Assembly (NCBI GenBank): GCA_040386935.1
Contig: JAZKEQ010000018.1
Location: 45,690 to 109,689 of the forward strand
From: JABMMZ01 sp040386935
GTDB taxonomy: Bacteria; Bacteroidota; Bacteroidia; NS11-12g; UBA955
Length of the DNA stretch: 64,000 bases
Direction of reading: 5' to 3'
Part shown: positions 29,709 through 38,451 of the stretch, one piece after another
Layout: each line of letters opens with the position of its first letter
How positions within the stretch are numbered: the first letter of the stretch is position 1
The notes under the pieces: model-generated
Told to the model about the DNA's origin: nothing
What the model saw: the letters and a program-made list of their open reading frames with translations, nothing else
Databases searched by the model: none
Program-made: the position numbers and the translations under genes

Positions 29709-30144
29709 GTTAAAAACATTTCAAAATTTGTTAAACATTTTTCCAAAAAATCTTAGTTTCTATTAAGTAGCTCATAATCATAATATTTGAAATTTTTTTT
29801 ACCATACTGTTAATTATTAATTATTTGTTATTTGAAGATATTTCTACTTATACAGCCATTGTTAGGCGTATGTTAACTGATGATTATTAATCAAAAATTC
29901 TTATTTTGTTTATTTTTATTGATTTTCATTTAAACAAATTAGGCGCTATTTAGGCAAAAAAAAGTCGATTGCTAGCCATTTTGAGGATTTATATATTAAA
30001 ATTTAGACTGTAATTAATTGTTGTTTTTTATATATTTAATTAGTTCAATTAAATATTTTAAAGTTCAATGCTTGGCTTCTGTTAAGGCATAACAAAATAT
30101 GAACCAATGTGACTAGATCAGACACACTAGTCAATCAATGTCCA

Positions 30145-30175
30145 AAAATAATATATATTTACTATATATTATTTT
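30145..30175. repeat. AT-only perfect inverted repeat downstream of polA
   Basis: AAAATAATATATA at 30145-30157 pairs perfectly with 30163-30175 across a five-base loop. On the minus strand it is followed by T residues, so it may be a weak polA terminator; a protein-binding palindrome is an alternative. Confidence 0.5.
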
Positions 30176-30229
30176 GTTATAATAATACGATACGAGATAT
30201 TTTTAATAAATGCACAAAAAGTGCTGATT

Positions 30230-33022
30230 TTAATGCGCTTCCAGCCAATTAATGCCCACACCTGCCTCGGCAACAACAGGAACTTTTAGAGGCATTGCAT
30301 TGGCCATCATCTCAGTAACCAGCTTTTTCAGTGCTTCAATTTCACTTTTCTCAACATCAAACAATAGCTCATCATGTACCTGCAAAATCATTTTTGATTT
30401 AAATTGCTGTTCTTTCAATGCCTTGTGAATATTTATCATGGCCAGTTTTATCATATCAGCCGCACTTCCCTGAATAGGGGCATTAATAGCAATACGTTCT
30501 GCAAAATTTCTTACTGTTGCATTGGCACTGTGTATGTCTCTTAACCAACGTTTCCGTCCCATTAGTGTCTCTACATAGCCGTTCTTTTTGGCAAATGCCA
30601 CCGTAGTATCCATGTATTGGCGTATATTGGTGTACTGTAAATAGTAGTTGTCAATTAATTCCTTCGCCTCACTTCTACTGATGCCTAAATTTTCGCTTAA
30701 TCCAAACGCCTGCTGACCATAAATAATACCAAAATTAACACTCTTGGCGTTTCTTCTTTGGTCTTTAGTTACCTCGCTTTCCGTAATGCCATAAACTTTG
30801 GCAGCTGTTGCTAAATGGATATCCTTATTGTTAATAAAGGCATCCATCATATTAGGATCTTCGCTGATAGACGCAACTATACGCAACTCAATCTGCGAGT
30901 AATCCGCTGATAGAATCAAATGATTGTCATCTCTCGGAATAAATGCTTTACGCACTTCTTTTCCTCTTTCTGTACGAATGGGGATATTTTGCAGGTTGGG
31001 GTTGGTGCTGCTCAAACGACCTGTAGCTGCGACAGCCTGATTGAATGAAGTATGCACCCTTCCTGTGCGGGGATTTATCAATTGAGGTAAGGCATCAACA
31101 TAAGTACTCTTAAGTTTTTGCAATTGCCTGAAGTCTACAATTTCTTTTACAATATCGCTTTTTCCGGCCAATTTCATCAATACATCCTCTCCTGTTTGAT
31201 ATTGACCCGTCTTTGTTTTTTTTGCTTTGTCATCAAGTTTTAGTTTTTCAAACAATACCTCTCCCAATTGCTTGGGTGATGCGATATTGAAATGCACACC
31301 TGCCATTTCGTAAATCTTGCGTTCTGTTTCAACTATTTCTTTCTGTAATTCTACTGAGTAATTTGCTAAAAATTGTTTATCGACTCTTACCCCTTCTCTT
31401 TCCATTGCTGCCAATACAGGCACCAGTGGCAATTCAATAGAATTAATAACTGAATGGGCATTTTGTTTGTCAATCTCAGGTAATAATTTATCCTTTAACT
31501 GATAGGTAACATCTGCATCTTCGGCCGCATACTCTTTTACTTTTAAGGGATCAACCATGGTCATGCTCAACTGGCCTTTTCCTTTTTTGCCAATCAATGT
31601 TTCGATTGATACAGGTGAATACTTCAGATATTGTTCCGAAAGTACATCCATGTTATGACGCTTATCAGGTTCTAAAACGTAGTGGGCCAACATGGTGTCA
31701 AAGAAGGGTCCATTGATTGTTATATTGTGATTGGAAAGCACCTGAAGATCGTACTTAAGGTTCTGAGCTACTTTAAGCGCATTGCCACTGAAAACAATCT
31801 GAAATTCTGACAATATTTCATCCGCGTTTTGGGAATTTACTAAAACGTAATACCCTTCAAATGCTTTAAATGAAAATGCCAATCCTATCACACGAGCATC
31901 TATTGCATCAAGACCGGTAGTTTCAGTGTCAAAGCAAAACTCATTTTGCTGTAATAATTTTTGTATTAAATCAGAGCGCTGTTCTTTAGTTTCTATGAGG
32001 TGATACGCATGAGGTGTATTTTCAATGGTGTTATAAATCACCTGTTCCTTTTGACTCTCTTCTTCTTCGTCACTATTGGTAGACTCACCAAATAAATCAG
32101 TTTGGGAATTAGGTTTGGCTGAACCCGAAGTACTTGTGCCGGCCGCACTTTTACCCAATACTCTTGCTGCCATTGTTTTAAATTCCAACTCCTTAAAAAG
32201 TGGTTCTAATAGCGTAAAATCAGGTTCTTCAAGCAATAGACTCTGTTCATCAATTTCAATTGGCACATTCACATTAATGGTTGCCAGACGTTTTGACAAT
32301 AAGGCCTGATCTTTAAACTGCACAAATTTTTCTTTGAGTACACCTTTGAGATTAGCGGCATTGGCAATAATATTTTCCATGCTGCCATATTCTTGAATTA
32401 GTTTTTTGGCTGTTTTCTCACCAACTCCCGGAACTCCGGGAATGTTATCTACCGCATCGCCCCATAGTCCCAGAATGTCGATTACCTGATCCACTCGCTC
32501 TATTTCCCATTTTTTCAGTACTTCAGCTACACCTAAGGTTTCTGCTCCATTGCCTAATCTGGCCGGTTTATGAATTAAGATGGTATCTGTTACTAATTGT
32601 GCAAAATCCTTATCAGGCGTCATCATGTAAGTCATGAATCCATGTTTTGAAGCCTGTTGCGCCAGAGTGCCAATAATATCATCTGCTTCGTATCCATCCA
32701 TGGTAATTACAGGAATTCTAAACCCTTCAATTAATCGGAAAATGTATGGGATACTTTTGCTCAGATCCTCCGGCATTTCTTCACGATGAGCTTTATACGC
32801 TTCGTACTCAATATGTCTTTCGGTTGGTGCAGCTGTATCAAATACAACAGCAATATGAGTTGGTTTTTCTTTTTGGATGACTTCAAGTAATGTATTGGCG
32901 AAACCAAACATGGCCGAAGTATTTAATCCGTTACTTGTGATACGCGGATTCTGGCTGAAGGCAAAAAAAGCCCTGTATATAAGGGCCATACCATCTAATA
33001 GGAATAATTTTTTCTCTGACAT
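30230..33022 (-). CDS. polA: DNA polymerase I
   Basis: A 930-residue repair and Okazaki-fragment polymerase with all three domains. The 5'-3' exonuclease (about 1-290) has MTPDKDFAQLV and the helix-hairpin-helix GVPGVGEKTAKKLI. The 3'-5' exonuclease (about 350-530) looks active: D365 and E367 in FDTETTGL, NLKYDL, and YAAEDAD. The polymerase (about 560-930) has motif A LSADYSQIELR, motif B RRNAKSVNFGIIYG and motif C VHDELLF with D884/E885. A Ser/Glu-rich linker lies near 290-335. Intact proofreading contrasts with Taq-like enzymes. The gene is monocistronic as far as visible, with the rpmH promoter divergent behind it. Confidence 0.97.
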   Translation of the reverse strand: MSEKKLFLLDGMALIYRAFFAFSQNPRITSNGLNTSAMFGFANTLLEVIQKEKPTHIAVVFDTAAPTERHIEYEAYKAHREEMPEDLSKSIPYIFRLIEGFRIPVITMDGYEADDIIGTLAQQASKHGFMTYMMTPDKDFAQLVTDTILIHKPARLGNGAETLGVAEVLKKWEIERVDQVIDILGLWGDAVDNIPGVPGVGEKTAKKLIQEYGSMENIIANAANLKGVLKEKFVQFKDQALLSKRLATINVNVPIEIDEQSLLLEEPDFTLLEPLFKELEFKTMAARVLGKSAAGTSTSGSAKPNSQTDLFGESTNSDEEEESQKEQVIYNTIENTPHAYHLIETKEQRSDLIQKLLQQNEFCFDTETTGLDAIDARVIGLAFSFKAFEGYYVLVNSQNADEILSEFQIVFSGNALKVAQNLKYDLQVLSNHNITINGPFFDTMLAHYVLEPDKRHNMDVLSEQYLKYSPVSIETLIGKKGKGQLSMTMVDPLKVKEYAAEDADVTYQLKDKLLPEIDKQNAHSVINSIELPLVPVLAAMEREGVRVDKQFLANYSVELQKEIVETERKIYEMAGVHFNIASPKQLGEVLFEKLKLDDKAKKTKTGQYQTGEDVLMKLAGKSDIVKEIVDFRQLQKLKSTYVDALPQLINPRTGRVHTSFNQAVAATGRLSSTNPNLQNIPIRTERGKEVRKAFIPRDDNHLILSADYSQIELRIVASISEDPNMMDAFINNKDIHLATAAKVYGITESEVTKDQRRNAKSVNFGIIYGQQAFGLSENLGISRSEAKELIDNYYLQYTNIRQYMDTTVAFAKKNGYVETLMGRKRWLRDIHSANATVRNFAERIAINAPIQGSAADMIKLAMINIHKALKEQQFKSKMILQVHDELLFDVEKSEIEALKKLVTEMMANAMPLKVPVVAEAGVGINWLEAH

Positions 33023-33081
33023 AAAATAGCGTTACGAAGGTAAGCGGATTTTACATAATCAACATTTTTTTGTGCAAAAGT

Positions 33082-33111
33082 TTGTATTGATGAAAAATAA
33101 GCCTATTTTTG
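33082..33111 (+). promoter_or_regulatory. Bacteroidota-type promoter of rpmH-rnpA-yidD
   Basis: TTG at 33082-33084, a 19-base spacer and TATTTTTG at 33104-33111 match the consensus closely. Transcription would begin near 33118, about 18 bases before the rpmH ATG. Confidence 0.65.
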
Positions 33112-33135
33112 CAGTCCTTTTAGAAAAATCACGGT

Positions 33136-33294
33136 ATGAAACGTACATTCCAACCATCACAGAGAAAAAGACGTAATAAACACGGCTTTAGAGAAAGAAT
33201 GGCTACTGCCAATGGCAGAAAAGTATTGGCAGCACGCAGAAAACGTGGTCGCAAAAAACTATCTGTTTCTGACGAAGGTCGTCACAAGCGCTAA
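33136..33294 (+). CDS. rpmH: 50S ribosomal protein L34
   Basis: A 52-residue, highly basic protein beginning MKRTFQPSQRKRRNKHGFRE, with the L34 phrase RMATANGRKVLAARRKRGRK. It is somewhat longer at the C-terminus (LSVSDEGRHKR) than the 44-46 residue proteobacterial form, as is common in Bacteroidota. It is a structural protein of the large ribosomal subunit. rnpA follows after 29 bases and yidD overlaps rnpA, the classic rpmH-rnpA-yidD order. A strong promoter precedes it. Confidence 0.96.
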   Translation: MKRTFQPSQRKRRNKHGFRERMATANGRKVLAARRKRGRKKLSVSDEGRHKR

Positions 33295-33323
33295 TATTTC
33301 CCGTCACCCTTTAACTTTGTAAC

Positions 33324-33737
33324 ATGGGTGAAACAGGGCAATATACCTTTTCAAAATCAGAACGATTAACAAATATTAAGTTAATCGAGTCTGTATTTGC
33401 AAATAATCAGAGTGTAAAATCCTTTCCACTTATTTTTATTTACCAGTCTGTTGAAATAGAGCAGCCTTATCAGGTGTTGTTCTCTGTTTCCAAAAAAAAA
33501 TTCAAACGCGCTGTTGACCGCAACAGAATAAAGCGTTTGATGAGAGAGGCATTTCGTCTTAATAAAAAAGATTTTGTTGCTGCATTGAATGGCCTTAAAG
33601 TAATTGGTGCATTTATCTATACTGCAGGAAGTATTTGTGATTATTTAAAAATGACAGCTGCGCAACAAAAAATCAATCAGCAATTAAAAGAGCATTTATT
33701 GCAGTTAAAAGCAGATCAGGATGATGTCAGTCATTAA
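33324..33737 (+). CDS. rnpA: Ribonuclease P protein component
   Basis: A 137-residue basic protein, the protein cofactor of RNase P, which trims the 5' leader of tRNA precursors. The signatures are YTFSKSERL at the N-terminus and the RNR motif DRNRIKRLMREAFR at about 72-85. It belongs to the rpmH transcription unit; a TAACTTTG element five bases before its ATG may be a second promoter or chance. Its 3' end overlaps yidD by 17 bases. Confidence 0.95.
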   Translation: MGETGQYTFSKSERLTNIKLIESVFANNQSVKSFPLIFIYQSVEIEQPYQVLFSVSKKKFKRAVDRNRIKRLMREAFRLNKKDFVAALNGLKVIGAFIYTAGSICDYLKMTAAQQKINQQLKEHLLQLKADQDDVSH

Positions 33738-33954
33738 ACAACTTTTGATTTGGTTTGGCATTGCATTGATACGCATCTATCAGGCTGTGCTTTCTCCGCT
33801 ATTTCCCCCTGCCTGCCGTTACACCCCCACCTGCAGTCAATATGGCATTGAGGCCATTAAAAAATACGGCTTTTTAAAGGGATTTGCCCTTACTATAAAA
33901 CGCATAAGCCGCTGCCGTCCGGGTGGAGGCAGCGGCCATGATCCTGTTCCTTAA
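33721..33954 (+). CDS. yidD: Membrane protein insertion efficiency factor YidD
   Basis: A 77-residue protein with an amphipathic N-terminal helix and the family core YQAVLSPLFPPACRYTPTCS and SRCRPGGGSGHDPVP, with conserved cysteines. It assists YidC-dependent insertion of inner-membrane proteins. It overlaps the end of rnpA by 17 bases, implying coupled translation; a second ATG three bases later is an equally possible start. yidC itself, often next in the operon, is not here: a minus-strand gene follows. Confidence 0.95.
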   Translation: MMSVIKQLLIWFGIALIRIYQAVLSPLFPPACRYTPTCSQYGIEAIKKYGFLKGFALTIKRISRCRPGGGSGHDPVP

Positions 33955-33968
33955 GGATTTTGAAATTC

Positions 33969-35000
33969 TTATTTAGTGAAAAACAAAATGCGTGTATGCC
34001 ATTTTGCTGTGTCTTTTTCAGTCATTGGATCGGTGATATATTCTTCAATAACCAACTCAGGATTTGAACCTAAATTGTTTGTTGCCAAATACTTACTCAT
34101 AGAAACATAAGCAGGCATCATATTTTTATAGTCGCCATAGTAATCAATTTTATGGGCTTTCTTGCCTTCTAATTGTATCCATGATACACCTTCAATTTTA
34201 GCTTCTTTATCTACAGGTAGTGCTGCTGCCATATCAGCCATGCCTGCTTTTTCATCATACATATAATAGATGCCGGATGGTGTTCCACTTACTTTTAATC
34301 CGGCTTTTTCTGTTCCTGTCATAATTGTTCCAAAATTAGTAGAAAAGAAATTTGGAATGTCTTGAAAAGCTACTTTAGATCTAATAGCCGCATAAAGCGT
34401 TGCAGGATAGTCATAATCAGCAATATCATAACTTGGCATTGCAGCCTCTGTTTTAAAAGTACCACCTTCAGTTAATTTTTTTAATTCTGCTAGTCCGGCC
34501 TCAAAGTCTTTGCCTATCATACCATCCATACCACCAACAAAAATTCCCATTAATTTCATGATGAAGTTTTGCTCGCCTGTCATGCTCCACGAAACTTTAT
34601 AACCACCTTCAGCCTTTTCCATTGCCATTTTGCATTGTTGCACACTCTCCCACGGCTTGGTAAATTTCAGCTCGTACTCGTTCATTTTTGCCGGTAAAAC
34701 GTTTGTAATGGTCATAATACCGGCTCCAACATCCTCATTTTGTGAATCCCAGGCATATGAACTACCCACAGTTCCATCTTCTCCACCAAGTGTAATTTTT
34801 GCTGTTGTATCCAATTTTCCCCAAGGGTTCCATTGTTTGAACGAACTAAATTTATTAATTCCCGTCCATACAGAAGCCTCATCAGAATTGATAACCGTAC
34901 TGCGTTCAACTGTATAGGTTGATGGCAATACCGCAGCATAAACGCAGGCTATTACTATAATTCCAAGTAATACTAAGCCAATGATTTTTAAAATTTTCAT
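33969..35000 (-). CDS. Membrane-anchored SRPBCC plus GyrI-like ligand-binding protein
   Basis: A 343-residue protein. An N-terminal membrane anchor (about 4-24) is followed by an SRPBCC/polyketide-cyclase-like domain (about 30-175; TVERSTVINSDEASVW, FKQWNPWGKLD) and a GyrI-like/AraC effector-binding domain (about 185-343). Both folds bind small hydrophobic ligands; no DNA-binding domain is attached. This pairing recurs in Bacteroidota genomes, and its ligand is unknown. The gene is separate from its neighbours by 14 and 55 bases. Confidence 0.8.
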   Translation of the reverse strand: MKILKIIGLVLLGIIVIACVYAAVLPSTYTVERSTVINSDEASVWTGINKFSSFKQWNPWGKLDTTAKITLGGEDGTVGSSYAWDSQNEDVGAGIMTITNVLPAKMNEYELKFTKPWESVQQCKMAMEKAEGGYKVSWSMTGEQNFIMKLMGIFVGGMDGMIGKDFEAGLAELKKLTEGGTFKTEAAMPSYDIADYDYPATLYAAIRSKVAFQDIPNFFSTNFGTIMTGTEKAGLKVSGTPSGIYYMYDEKAGMADMAAALPVDKEAKIEGVSWIQLEGKKAHKIDYYGDYKNMMPAYVSMSKYLATNNLGSNPELVIEEYITDPMTEKDTAKWHTRILFFTK

Positions 35001-35055
35001 ACCTCGATTAATTTAAATGTTACACAATTATACTATTATTTTGTAAACAAGCAAG

Positions 35056-35388
35056 TTATAAAGTTAATTCCAGGACAGGATCCCAAAAGATTGTTTTGAA
35101 ATCAACCACCTGGTCATTGAAAACTTTAATTCCCTCTTTTTTTAGCAATCGTTCCATCTCAGTTCCACCGAAATGAACCTTTCCAGTAAGCAGGCCATTT
35201 CGGTTCAGCACCCTATGAGCCGGCACATCATCTTTAGCAGATATACAGCGGTTTAGCGCCCATCCTACCATTCTTGAAGAGGATTTAACACCCAAATAAG
35301 CGGCTATTGCACCATAACTTGTTACCCGCCCTTTAGGGATTAGTTTTACCACTTCTATTACATTTTCAAAAAAATTTTCATGTGTCAT
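35056..35388 (-). CDS. atl: Alkyltransferase-like protein (MGMT fold without catalytic Cys)
   Basis: A 110-residue homologue of the C-terminal domain of O6-alkylguanine-DNA alkyltransferase. The helix-turn-helix part (PKGRVTSYGAIAAYLG) and the Arg39 region SSRMVGWAL, which flips the damaged base, are kept. The active-site motif PCHR is VPAHRV, with Ala57 in place of the acceptor Cys, so it cannot take an alkyl group. By analogy with known ATL proteins it should bind O6-alkylguanine and hand it to nucleotide excision repair. The AlkD-like gene at 44327 is another alkylation-repair candidate in this window, but the two are not linked. Confidence 0.9.
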   Translation of the reverse strand: MTHENFFENVIEVVKLIPKGRVTSYGAIAAYLGVKSSSRMVGWALNRCISAKDDVPAHRVLNRNGLLTGKVHFGGTEMERLLKKEGIKVFNDQVVDFKTIFWDPVLELTL

Positions 35389-35412
35389 AAAATTGTCAGT
35401 AAACTATTTTGG

Positions 35413-35456
35413 CAAAATTATTGTCTATAGATTATCACAAAAGAATGATATTTTTG
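35413..35456. promoter_or_regulatory. Divergent -7 elements for the atl and TlpA-like genes
   Basis: On the minus strand TAATTTTG (35413-35420) serves atl, with a TTG 17 bases further upstream. On the plus strand TATTTTTG (35449-35456) lies 11 bases before the ATG at 35468. Both fit TAnnTTTG; the -33 spacing is imperfect in each case. Confidence 0.4.
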
Positions 35457-35467
35457 TATAATAAACC

Positions 35468-37120
35468 ATGAAGAATTTCCATATATTCAGCATTGCACTC
35501 CTTTCGTTTATATTTCTTAATAATACTAATGAAATAAAAGCTCAGGGCACTAAGCCTGTAGTAAAGAAAAATATAGCCGCTCAACCTAAACCCGGAGCAA
35601 AGGCTACACCAGCTAAACCGGCAACGACCGGCACTAAACCTGCCACAAAACCACCGGCCGCAGCATTGGCAAAGTTCGACCCCAACCAGGTAGGCAGAGC
35701 AGCAGGCAGCTATACCATTAAAGTAAAAATAAAGGGGTTGAAAAATGTTCCGGTGTATTTGGCTGATAATTTTGGAGATAAACAGTATTTCAGAGACACC
35801 TGTTTTCTTGACAATACAGGAACCGGTGTATTTAAAGGAAATCCTAAGTTACAACGCGGTATGTACATGATTGTATTTCCTAAAATGGATGGTTATTATG
35901 AATTGCCCATTACAGATGATCAGGATTTCTACTTTGAATCTGATACATCATTAGATGAGTCACATATTAAGATTACAGGTTCACTTGAAAATGAATCCTT
36001 TGTAGAATACCAGAATGCCAGACGCAAATACGCTGAACAACGCTACAATCTTGACAACAACATCAAACAGGCGAAAGCTGCAGGCGATCAAAACACATTG
36101 GAATCTTCTATGAGAGATAAAGATTCTTTAGAAGCAAGAGATACCCGTTACAGAAACAATTATGCGAAACAACACCCGAATTATTTTCTGACAAAGCTGT
36201 TCACGGCATTTAAATCCATTGATGTGCCAAAAGCACCTGCGAACGACAGTATGTTTGAATACTATTATTACAAAAATCACTATTGGGACAATGTAGATTT
36301 CACTGAAGATGGTTTGATAAGAGCGCCTCAGGGTTTATTGGTACTGAAACTGAACGAATACATTGACCGTATCACTATTCAGGATCCGGACAGTCTTACA
36401 GCTGCTGTAAACACAGTTATCGGCAAAACAAAACCATATACAGAAATTCAGAAGTTCTTTATTCAATTTTTGACCAATAAGTTCCAGGACCGTAAAATCA
36501 TGTGCCAGGACAATGTAACCATCAGCATGATTAATACTTACTACTGTACAGGAAAAGCCTGGTGGTATACCGATACAGCTGAATTGAGAAAAATGTGCGA
36601 AGAAAGCAAAAAAGCAATACCAACCATGTGTGGCAAAATTGCGCTAGACCTTAATATGGCCGATACAGCAGGTGAAATGAAACGTTTGTATGAAAATCTT
36701 GGTTCAAATCTTACCATCTTGTTCTTTTATGACCCTACTTGTGGTCATTGTAAAGAAGTTATTCCTATTGTAAATGCTGTGTTCCAGAAACACAAATTGA
36801 ATGGCATAAAAGTGTATGCTGTTTCAACAGAAAATAAATACAACGAATGGCGTGAAATGATGCGTAAACGTCCTGAATTGAGTGAGTGGGTGAATGTTTG
36901 TAAAACAGACCGCTACTACCCTTGGCCAATTAATAAATACGATTACAACATTCAGGCAAACCCTACATTATTTGTACTTGATAAGAATGGTAAAATCTTA
37001 GGTAAAAAACTGGATGAACATTTATTAGAATTTTTCATCGAGTCAATTTTATATGAGCGCGGTGTTATCAAAGAAAAACCGGTACCACCTGCTGATAAAG
37101 AAAAAAAGACAGAGGGTTAA
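35468..37120 (+). CDS. TlpA/AhpC-type thioredoxin-fold periplasmic protein
   Basis: A 550-residue exported protein. The signal peptide (about 1-25) is followed by a Pro/Ala/Lys/Thr-rich low-complexity linker (about 28-62), a beta-rich DUF4369-like domain (about 75-165), a helical DUF5106-like middle (about 175-390) and a C-terminal thioredoxin fold (about 395-530) with active site C-G-H-C in FYDPTCGHCKEVIP. It is probably a periplasmic or lipid-associated disulfide reductase kept reduced by DsbD. The substrate is unknown. The stop overlaps that of the convergent gene by four bases (TTAA). Confidence 0.85.
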   Translation: MKNFHIFSIALLSFIFLNNTNEIKAQGTKPVVKKNIAAQPKPGAKATPAKPATTGTKPATKPPAAALAKFDPNQVGRAAGSYTIKVKIKGLKNVPVYLADNFGDKQYFRDTCFLDNTGTGVFKGNPKLQRGMYMIVFPKMDGYYELPITDDQDFYFESDTSLDESHIKITGSLENESFVEYQNARRKYAEQRYNLDNNIKQAKAAGDQNTLESSMRDKDSLEARDTRYRNNYAKQHPNYFLTKLFTAFKSIDVPKAPANDSMFEYYYYKNHYWDNVDFTEDGLIRAPQGLLVLKLNEYIDRITIQDPDSLTAAVNTVIGKTKPYTEIQKFFIQFLTNKFQDRKIMCQDNVTISMINTYYCTGKAWWYTDTAELRKMCEESKKAIPTMCGKIALDLNMADTAGEMKRLYENLGSNLTILFFYDPTCGHCKEVIPIVNAVFQKHKLNGIKVYAVSTENKYNEWREMMRKRPELSEWVNVCKTDRYYPWPINKYDYNIQANPTLFVLDKNGKILGKKLDEHLLEFFIESILYERGVIKEKPVPPADKEKKTEG

Positions 37121-37776
37121 TTCTTCTTTTTAAGCACCTTTTCGATTCTCTTCACCATTTCTCCTGTTTTGAACTGCAGGCCAAAGCTATAAAATGGCCC
37201 GTTAAAAGTATGGGTTGAATTGAGAGAAATACGTGTGCCTAACCCTGCACCTAACCATAACCACCAGGTAAGCTTATAACTGGCATTTACACCAAACTCA
37301 AGCGGTTTTATTCCCGGAGTTTCATACTTTAAAATTTCTCTTTGAGTTTGTTTGGTATATCTGCCGGCTCCAATACCTATTGCAACAGGTGCTGACAATA
37401 ACCAGCGTTTGCTATTTAAAAAAATGTATTCAATCCCAAAATTGATATACCCCATGCCGTATTTTTCATATACTGTATTGCTGTCTATAACACCACTGGC
37501 TGCTGTTGGATTATAAATAATATTTCTGGTGTTGTTATCGTAAGTATTGTATAATCCCACATATATACTGGTTCTACTGTTATAAATGAAGCCTCCCTGT
37601 AATCCGAACATCTTTATATTCAGACTGCTGACAATATTATTCTTGCCGTCAAATCCAATATAAAACCTGCGCTTATGTCTGAAATCATATCTGATACTAT
37701 CGATAAGGTGCAACGAATTGGCATTTGCCGATACAAAACTTATGGCCAGAATAAAAGTAAGAATAGTCGTTTTCAA
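37117..37776 (-). CDS. Probable outer-membrane beta-barrel-like protein, unknown function
   Basis: A 219-residue exported protein I do not recognise. A signal peptide (1-20, ends SANANS) is followed by alternating beta-strand pattern (YIGFDGKNNIV, LGAGLGTRISL, YSFGLQF) typical of small outer-membrane porin-like proteins. The start is TTG at 37776. It ends with a basic tail (KVLKKKN) rather than the aromatic residue common for barrels, so an outer-membrane-associated but non-barrel protein is possible. Confidence 0.65.
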   Translation of the reverse strand: MKTTILTFILAISFVSANANSLHLIDSIRYDFRHKRRFYIGFDGKNNIVSSLNIKMFGLQGGFIYNSRTSIYVGLYNTYDNNTRNIIYNPTAASGVIDSNTVYEKYGMGYINFGIEYIFLNSKRWLLSAPVAIGIGAGRYTKQTQREILKYETPGIKPLEFGVNASYKLTWWLWLGAGLGTRISLNSTHTFNGPFYSFGLQFKTGEMVKRIEKVLKKKN

Positions 37777-37875
37777 GTTACTACAAAAATAACCCTAATA
37801 TTTTTAAAGCCCCTGATACGAATTATGAACACAGTGAATTGAATTGCCTCATTTTTTCTTGATATTTGCAGCCCT

Positions 37876-38451
37876 TTGCCGGCCTACTTAGAAATATTGT
37901 CTGTTGCATTTTCCTTTTTGTATCTCTTCTTTGCTATCAAACAGAATGCACTGGCCTGGATATTTGGAATAATTGCCTCATTATTGGCCATTCGCCTTTT
38001 TTATGACAACAATAACTGGGGCAGTATCATTTTAAATGGCGTGTATGTTTTACAGGGCATATTTGGATTTTTACAATGGCGCTTTTTTGAAAAAAACAGA
38101 TCCTCCAATTATTATACCCCCATTAACTACCATTTGATTTTTATTTTCTTTACACTTCTTTCAGGCACTTGTATCATTGTGTTGTTTCCATCCTACCTTC
38201 CAACCATCAGTAACAAAATAGATGTTTATTTGGCAATTGGCAGTGTTTTAGCCACTTTTTTGGAAATTAGAAAAGATATCAGCTGCTGGTACTACTGGAT
38301 TACATTGAACCTTGGGTTTACTTTTCTCTACCTGTACCAAGGTTTAAACCTATACGCCATATTAATGTTGGTTCTGGGAATTTTTTCTGTATGGGCGCTT
38401 AAAGAATGGACCCGTCATGTGCCTGTTAGTGGTAAAACTTCCGAGCAATAA
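37876..38451 (+). CDS. pnuC: PnuC-family nicotinamide mononucleotide/riboside transporter
   Basis: A 191-residue polytopic protein (about seven membrane spans). The family motif region FGIIASLLAIRLFYDNNNWG, then LNGVYVLQGIFGFLQW and SCWYYWITLNLG, matches PnuC, which imports NAD precursors such as nicotinamide riboside. No ATG is available near the N-terminus; the start is TTG at 37876, seven to eight bases after a near-consensus GATATTTG element, so the message may be leaderless. The 3' end overlaps the convergent DUF2520 gene by 26 bases. Confidence 0.85.
   Translation: MPAYLEILSVAFSFLYLFFAIKQNALAWIFGIIASLLAIRLFYDNNNWGSIILNGVYVLQGIFGFLQWRFFEKNRSSNYYTPINYHLIFIFFTLLSGTCIIVLFPSYLPTISNKIDVYLAIGSVLATFLEIRKDISCWYYWITLNLGFTFLYLYQGLNLYAILMLVLGIFSVWALKEWTRHVPVSGKTSEQ

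Larger units (their letters stand above)
29678..30229. other. AT-rich intergenic region between polA and the beta-helix/PKD gene
   Basis: 552 bases without a gene. It contains an AT-only palindrome (30145-30175) 55 bases after the polA stop and a possible minus-strand -7 element (29701-29708) for the surface-protein gene. The rest is low-complexity AT-rich sequence. Confidence 0.5.

Noticed and set aside
33136..33954. Chromosome origin next to rpmH-rnpA
   Set aside because: dnaA, dnaN and DnaA-box clusters are not visible; in this phylum rpmH-rnpA is not a reliable origin marker.
35056..35388. Active O6-methylguanine methyltransferase
   Set aside because: The acceptor Cys is Ala (VPAHRV), so it cannot accept an alkyl group; called ATL instead.
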